Origin: Aptenodytes patagonicus
Taxonomy: Eukaryota > Chordata > Aves > Sphenisciformes > Spheniscidae
Length of the DNA stretch: 64,000 nucleotides
Direction: 5' to 3'
NCBI RefSeq assembly: GCF_965638725.1
Contig: NC_134950.1
Location: forward strand, 106,848,802-106,912,801
The notes below the pieces were generated by a model. That model did not search any database, was not told the origin of the DNA, and worked only from the letters and a program-made list of their open reading frames with translations. The position numbers and the translations under genes are program-made. Numbering within the stretch: position 1 is the first letter of the stretch; every line of letters begins with the position of its first letter. Below are positions 34,321-64,000 of the stretch, in pieces.

Positions 34321-36514
34321 TTCTAACCCCTTCTCCCCTCATTTAAAAACCTACACAAGTATATTGGATATTATAGAAAATTAAAAATGAGTATCAACTT
34401 CAACAGCTTCCACAAACTTTCTGCTACTGGCAATTGGAGAGCTCTTTTCAGTTTCGTAATTGAGCTAATTAGAAACGTATCTCAAGGATGTTTAATCTTC
34501 ATCTCCATATACCTATTTTAATACCAATAAACATTGCAGTTCTACCAGCACAGCTTGCTCTGGCTTTTTTCTCTTCAAAAGAGAGGTAATGATTTCAGGT
34601 ACCGTTACATCTCAGAGACTAGGGATTTAAATCTTATTTTCAAGAAACTCTCAGAAAGACTCAAGGCTGTGGGTTTCCCAGGGACTTTTGGACACTTTGG
34701 TTGCAGCCTAGTCAAGTTAGTGAAGGAGATGCTGTGCCTACATTTTTTTTCCAACGTGGAAGACTTGGGAACAACTCCAGCCACTCCAAGCTAGAATTAT
34801 GAGACTCATAAAACCACAGCAGTCCATCACGTCAATAAGGGGATTTGCAGCATTAGATTTTAGTAACTCTTCTCTAACAGAGTGATGAACACTTAGACAA
34901 ATACCAAGACAAAAACATTCTCTAAGCAGTGCAAGCAAACCAACATACCTTCCACACATCTCTTAACTGATGACACTCCGCAGACACACAGACCAAGCCC
35001 ATGTCCTCGCCAGAAGAGCCCTCCCTCAGTATCTCACAAGTGGTCACCCAGATGTCCGTAACAGAGCTACGCTGCAGAGCGTACCCCTACAAAACATGCC
35101 CATGCACTTCCCCACTGTTAGTACCAGTTAAAAAAAATCACAGCTTGATAGATAAGGAAAGCTAGTAAGAGCATTGAATAAGAACTTGCTATTTTTTAAC
35201 TTCCTATTTAAAAGGAATCTATTTTCTACCAGGACCACCCTTACGCTATACTATAATTACCTGGTACGTTACTGAACATCAGTTACCCATTTCACAAAGA
35301 TTGATAAAAGGAAAATCGCAATATTTACTTGGTACTACATAAAAGTGGTTTGTTTATACATTTTTTAGTTATGCTGCACCTACACAAAATACCCACTGCA
35401 CTGAAGTAACGAATATTAAAAAGAACCTGTTTCAACAGCCCCGCACTTAAAATTTACATCAGGCAAACCCAACCAGCTGAAAGCCTGCTGCTCTTTACAC
35501 TGACTTGTAATCCAAGCTAGCATGCAGACCTCCTGAATTCAGCATCTCACCGAAAATGATCTTAAAACATCCTCACATCCAAGTTACTTGTGGTGATTGT
35601 TTGCTGTTCATGGATTTTCAGTTGTTAGGCTCAGTCCCTCAAAGCATGAAACACAGAAGACTAATAAAAACTAAGCTTGGTGGACAGCAACATTACTATG
35701 CTGTTTCCAGGCCATACATTTCCTCTGCTAGGAGATCTATGAGAGGGACTCAGGATTTTACTGAATTTTGGTTACTTGCAGTGGTAGGAGAGGCCTTCCT
35801 TTAGCCACTCATGGGAGAGGCATGTTCTCAGCCAAATAATCATACCTCCTGTGAAAGAGTTAAACAGGAACACAGCATTTTGACACAGCTTTTGGCTTTT
35901 TGGACACCTTATGGCTATTTTGGAGAAAGAATTTACTAGAAGAAGTGGTTTTTGGTAATTCTGTCTGGTCATTTCTGAGCCAAAATTAACAGATGCACAT
36001 AAAGTTATGGAAGGGCAAGATGTCATATTTTTTGTTGTGTCTACATCTTCACCTTTCTTCAGAAGAGTAATACCAGTCTAAAATTGAGTTTTGCACAGAA
36101 ACAATCCACTCCAACACAAGCTGATTGTACTTGCTGTTCTGTGATGCACTGAGGACTCTGTTTAGTGTGAAATCCTCAGCAGCTCTGTTACTTCTATGTA
36201 AATAAACAGAGAGAAGGAACACTTTGTCATTAGTTCTTTTGTCCAAGAGATCAGACACACCAGCAAGGTACTTATTCAAACGTTATTGTAGGACACAAGT
36301 AAGATCAGGCACTTTATGATTATCCGTATAGCATACATGAGATGGATTGCCCCAGCATTAGCAAACCGCTTTATCATTTTTATACCAGCAGAAATTCCTT
36401 CTGAGGTAAGAAATTCACAGTAAACCCACATTTTGCCAGGTAAGAACATCACACCCAAACCCATACCTACCTGCAACTTCTTCCTCTGAAAGACAACTCA
36501 CGCATTTTGAAAAA
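34321..36514. other. Intergenic region downstream of TGFBR1
   Basis: I see no recognisable gene or repeat between copy B and the inferred TGFBR1 polyadenylation region. Confidence 0.45.
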
Positions 36515-39500
36515 AAGTTATTTATTTTCACTGCTTTAATCTCTCTACTGTAGTGTTAGCACTTAACATAAGCATCCACTCTTCTACTGTCCTATTTACA
36601 ATCCATTGAAATGTATACTCTACAAATACAATACATATTTTCAGAAATGTAAAGGGAAATGCACAATTTTGTAAGGTTTAAAAAAAAAGTGACACTCATC
36701 TGTACAGGATCCTCAAATCATCCAAAAAGTAAAATTTACAAGGCAGTATCCACACAGCTATGTAAGGGCAGGTGCTACAGTGACAAAGCAGCAAACTTGC
36801 TAATACAATAAAATACAGAAAAAAGTGTTTTGGGGCACCAGATAATACATTTAGTACCGCTGAAGTTGTATATTTAGTAATACCCATATTTCTAGAAACA
36901 CGTAACTGCAAACCTGGAGAATGTTCTGAAAAATATTAAACATTATATACACATGAGGTAAATGTACCTTGGTCTTTTAAGAGGTAATTTGAGTTTAAAG
37001 CAACTGATATGGTGAAGTTTTATTGTTGTTTTTTTTTTTTTAAACACAAAATGATTAACACCTTGCAATCCTTTCAATGGCACAATATAAACAAGGAACT
37101 AACTAAAAGGTGAATTTCATGGCAATCATACTCAGAACCATTACTGAAAAAAAAAATAGCCTCTTATTTCATCTGACACCTTCATGTCCCCGTATAATCA
37201 ATCCCAACGTCTTTACCTATATACAAAGTCTTTCTTAGGATTACAAGTGGAACCACTGGAGGGTGACAGTGTGTCATACTTGGAAAGTCAGCTTGAGAAA
37301 CATCCCAGAATTCCAGCTTTTAAGGTTGGAAGGTCCCTGAAGAATTCCAGCGTTCCAAAAACAACGTTTTGGGCTTTTCAGCATCAGACTATTTCCAATG
37401 CTCCTTACTCTCCATGTCCATATCCACCTGGTCACAAGTCTGTAAACCAAACTGAGGCTTCAATGCTACTAAAATGTCAAATTGATTAAACCCACAAAAC
37501 TTAAGTGAATGTATAATGTATGTAATATTTACAATAAACATTTGCATCAGTATTCATCAGAAACTGTTTTGGTATATACTTGAAATGATACAAAATTAAT
37601 ATTTTGAATGCTAAAATATTTTGGTCCCCCTGGATTTCCAAGAGCAGATCTGGTGATATTACAATCTTAATTTAAAAAATACTTATGTGTACCTGTGTCC
37701 ATATATATAAGATATGATCTTACACAGGTAACATTTAAAGTTACATAATATATACAGACACAGCCTTTGTAAAAGGTGTTCAGTTTATATAATGGAAAAG
37801 AAGAACAAAGCTTGAAGTTGTGGTGTCAGAACAGAGGATACTTATAGCTCTATTCAGAATTTTCCTGTTCTGCATTCCAATGTGAATAATAAGGTTGTCC
37901 CAAAATAACATTCCTAACGTCACACACCGTATCAAGCACCCTTCCTGTGCTTTGTTTTTGCAAGCTTTATTACAAAGCAAAAAATCAGAACGATATAAGA
38001 ATAGTTGCTAGCAATTCAGGAGGATGAAGACTAGTAGGTGGTTGAGATGAGACAGACGTAACAAACCACTGTACAGTTGGCTGAATAATCTGCATGCCAT
38101 AATGCTGTTCAGCTGCCGTAGATTCTGTTTTAAATGCAACAGAACTGCTCCTTATACTTTAGGAAACTAAACGTTATGGTGATAAGGTTTTCTAGGTGCT
38201 AAAAAAAGCCACTAATGAAATTATTTGATGAATTATATTGGAAGCGCTCTCGTGTTACCATCAAGATTGCTATAAAGATCTGAAGCATGCCAGTAGCCTG
38301 ATGATTCTAAAGTATGAACTATACCATTTGTATCTATGGTAAAGATCCAGTTAAACCTCTGAAAAACTCAAAATTTAACAAAGCTAACAAATTGTTTAAA
38401 TAGGAAGCCTTTGAAATCAGTATGGAGATACAGCAAGTTCTACTTTCATGCTGACGTGTTTTCTTTAAATATTTGTCTAGATACATAGAACTTGTTAGAG
38501 AGGCATGCCAAGTAGGTAGATTTAGGAGTTTAGTTATATTCATAATTTTTTTAGCATAGTCATAATTGAAAAACTGTGGTGCACAGCTGTCCATTTGCAC
38601 AAAGGCATAGTTTATTTAAAATACCTACATGAAGTAATTTTTGATTCAGCTTTGATTGATAGAGGCCTGAAGCACATAAGACTCACTGGTCAGATAATGC
38701 CAAACATAAGCGTGACAGCTGTACATACATTTAAATCCAATTGTTTCCTAAGAACTTCTCTTATCTCTTCCTCTTCTCCTGGATGCCATCTTCCAGTATG
38801 AGTAAACTCATCCATAAAGGCAGATGAATAAAGCAAGTCATTATTTGCAGTTCAACCTCTGAAGGTTTGTAATTCCCACATCATTTAAACCTATCTCCAA
38901 GCAAGCACTAAGAATTTGGAAATATGCAAGACTTAGCAAAGTGCTAAGGCTTACCTTGGCTAAGTCTTACATCACCTATATAGCCTGTTCTTACTAGGAC
39001 TCATCTGTCTTACTGCTTTAACTACCATATATCACGGACCACGGAACACAATCTCGACTATGCTTCTGTTAGCAACCACCCTGCCACGGCTACTAGCTTT
39101 GTGAAAAACTCTCAGTGGACTGTATGCTGAAGAATGAAAAGGAAGCAGACTTAAGGCTGCCATGTGTGTTGCGTAATAGGATGGATACCGATGTGTTCTG
39201 GAGAGTAGGAGGTCAGGTGGCATATTAATTACCAGGCACATTTACATACTGCAATACTACTGAGTGTTTTGGGCATTTATGAAACCAAAAGGTCAACCAG
39301 ACTCTTCCTAAAACTGCAATTAAAAAAAAATAATCCTGGTAACAGCAGTTTTCTAAAGAGAATTTTACATATTAATTCCCCCAGTCCCCTCCAGAAGTTG
39401 TACATTCGGGCAGGAAGCAATTCAATTTCTAAACAAGTTTGTGAAAATCTTGTGATATCCTTAAAATTTCAGGTAAATCTTGACTAAAGCCATGCATATT

Positions 39501-40840
39501 CTTCTGTGTTCATACGACAACACAAGCCACCATAAGCTTTGTTCTTGTAACTATGAAGAGGATCGCTGGAATCCTCTGGTATTTGTATCCAAAGACCTGC
39601 AGCGCACCACTTTCTGTAGCTCACCACTTTCTGTGTATGAGGCACACACAAAATATATGCACAGAAAATTTATAAGCAGCTTTGAACTTTCTGGTACAAA
39701 AGCCCAAATAACTTCTCCTTAATTACAGGTGCACTTAATCCTCATTTAATTGCAAATATTGTTCTTTGAGCCTTAAGACTCTGCAGAACTGCACAGAAAA
39801 TTCACTTTTCATATTTGATTTAGTGGAGCAAAATCTCCCTTAAGAACATCTTACTCCTCTTGCCACTTTTCTGAAGTGGATAGGTACTTCAAGCATTTTA
39901 GAAGTACCACTTGATAAAAAAATCTTATATAATTATGACTCATGACTTGACAATTACAAAATATGACACTGAATTAACTAGCTTACACTATTTAAAACTC
40001 CTACAGTGGTTTAAAGAGTCAGATTTGGTAAAATTAAAGGTATTCCATGAATTATGTACTCGCTGAAACGAGTGTGAATTAGATCTTAGCTAGGCAAAAG
40101 AATAGTTGATTTTTAACTTGTATTTTTGAAACCGAAAGTACCATAGGCTTTGTACGCTCCTACTGTTTTGCATTAAAAGACTCAAAAGCGGCACTTACTG
40201 GTATAATACAATCTATTTTGAAGGCAATGTAATGTTCTGAAAAAGTGGAAAAAACCTAGTAATCATGTATAAAGTACAGTTGCATAAATTATGTTCCCAC
40301 AACTGAATGAGGTCAATTTGTAAAACAAGGTAAGAGTCCCAAAGATACACTACCTTAATAGCTAGCAAAGTATACTCCAACAGTACATTCACAATCTGAA
40401 CCAAAGAACTGTGACAGTGATTCAGAATAGTCAATGTACCAGCCAGGAATAAAGTTGCTTAAAGAGCCATCAATGCACTCTAGAACAATATAGCGAACCA
40501 GTTCCATTTTAAAAGTGACCTCCTATTTTTAGCACAGTTAACTAGAAGTTAAGACCAGCTGTCAACTTTTCAAATAAAAAAATTATAGGTTAATAAAAAT
40601 AAAACTAGACTACACCAATGTTTTGTAAGTAACCTGGAAAAGAGGTTCATAGTGCACAGAAAGGACCCAACACAACTGTTTAGCACATCCACAAAAATCC
40701 TAATAAGTGACGTTCCTATGAAGTACTAAAAGGCAGCAATATCCTTCTGTTCCCCCAATGAGGTAGAACAATTAACCTTCTTAACATGCCACTGGTGCAG
40801 ATATGGATTTTTACAGTATTCTTCGGCAGCAAATCCAGGA
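36515..40840 (-). other. TGFBR1: TGFBR1 3' untranslated region (inferred extent)
   Basis: The stop codon is at 40841-40843. The minus strand then runs through AT-rich DNA without genes. TGFBR1 transcripts in vertebrates have a long 3' UTR of several kilobases. Candidate AATAAA signals on the minus strand lie at about 37018-37025 and in the AAATAAATAA run near 36515-36525. I take the latter as the most distal plausible end. Alternative shorter ends are equally possible. Open frames inside (for example 37184-37489 plus) are treated as chance. Confidence 0.45.
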
Positions 40841-63993
<23,153 letters not shown>

Positions 63994-64000
63994 CTGGAGT

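Overview
This window is nuclear genomic DNA from a bird, probably a neoavian. Three things support that: CR1 LINE 3' ends, an avian-type endogenous retrovirus LTR beginning TGTCCTGGTTTCAGCTGG, and vertebrate genes with long introns. The species cannot be named from the sequence. Almost all genic content is on the minus strand, so the window reads right to left.

Right half (36.5-64.0 kb): TGFBR1, the type I TGF-beta receptor (ALK5). Exons 3-9 are all present with clean splice sites. Their lengths (231, 231, 168, 157, 125, 131 and 126 nt to the stop) sum to 1169 nt, which fits the family's fixed exon structure as I know it. They encode the transmembrane segment, GS box and complete kinase. Exons 1-2 lie beyond the right edge. 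A solo LTR sits in intron 8, and a GC-rich LTR-like repeat sits close to the exon 7 acceptor.

Middle (about 17.9-31.2 kb): the most interesting content. Scattered over 6-13 kb on the same strand are five recognisable exons of a second type I receptor of the ALK2/ACVR1 class: ligand-binding domain, transmembrane/GS, kinase N-lobe, hinge-to-catalytic-loop, and activation-segment/F-helix. A candidate signal-peptide exon lies further upstream. The kinase exons carry frameshifts, stops and substitutions at the ATP-binding Lys, the HRD Asp and the APE Pro. The introns are retained, so this is a decayed gene and not a retrocopy. I read it as an ACVR1-like unitary (or duplicate-derived) pseudogene next to TGFBR1. 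In mammals the other ALK1/2-class genes also sit beside ALK4/7-class genes (ACVRL1-ACVR1B, ACVR1-ACVR1C), so it may be the relic of a lost third pair.

Left (0-8.1 kb): the 5' end of RECK, a GPI-anchored metalloprotease and Wnt7-signalling regulator. A CpG-island promoter leads into exon 1 (signal peptide) at 7.52-7.60 kb and a 59-nt exon 2 at 3.71-3.76 kb. The rest of RECK lies beyond the left edge. A broken 3' half of an endogenous retrovirus (pol fragments plus LTR) occupies 1-2006, presumably inside RECK intron 2.

The remaining DNA is intronic or intergenic. Recognisable pieces are several CR1 fragments and three related GC-rich LTR-like repeats (15.8-17.1, 33.5-34.3 and about 44.3-45.7 kb). 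I found no tRNA, rRNA or CRISPR array.
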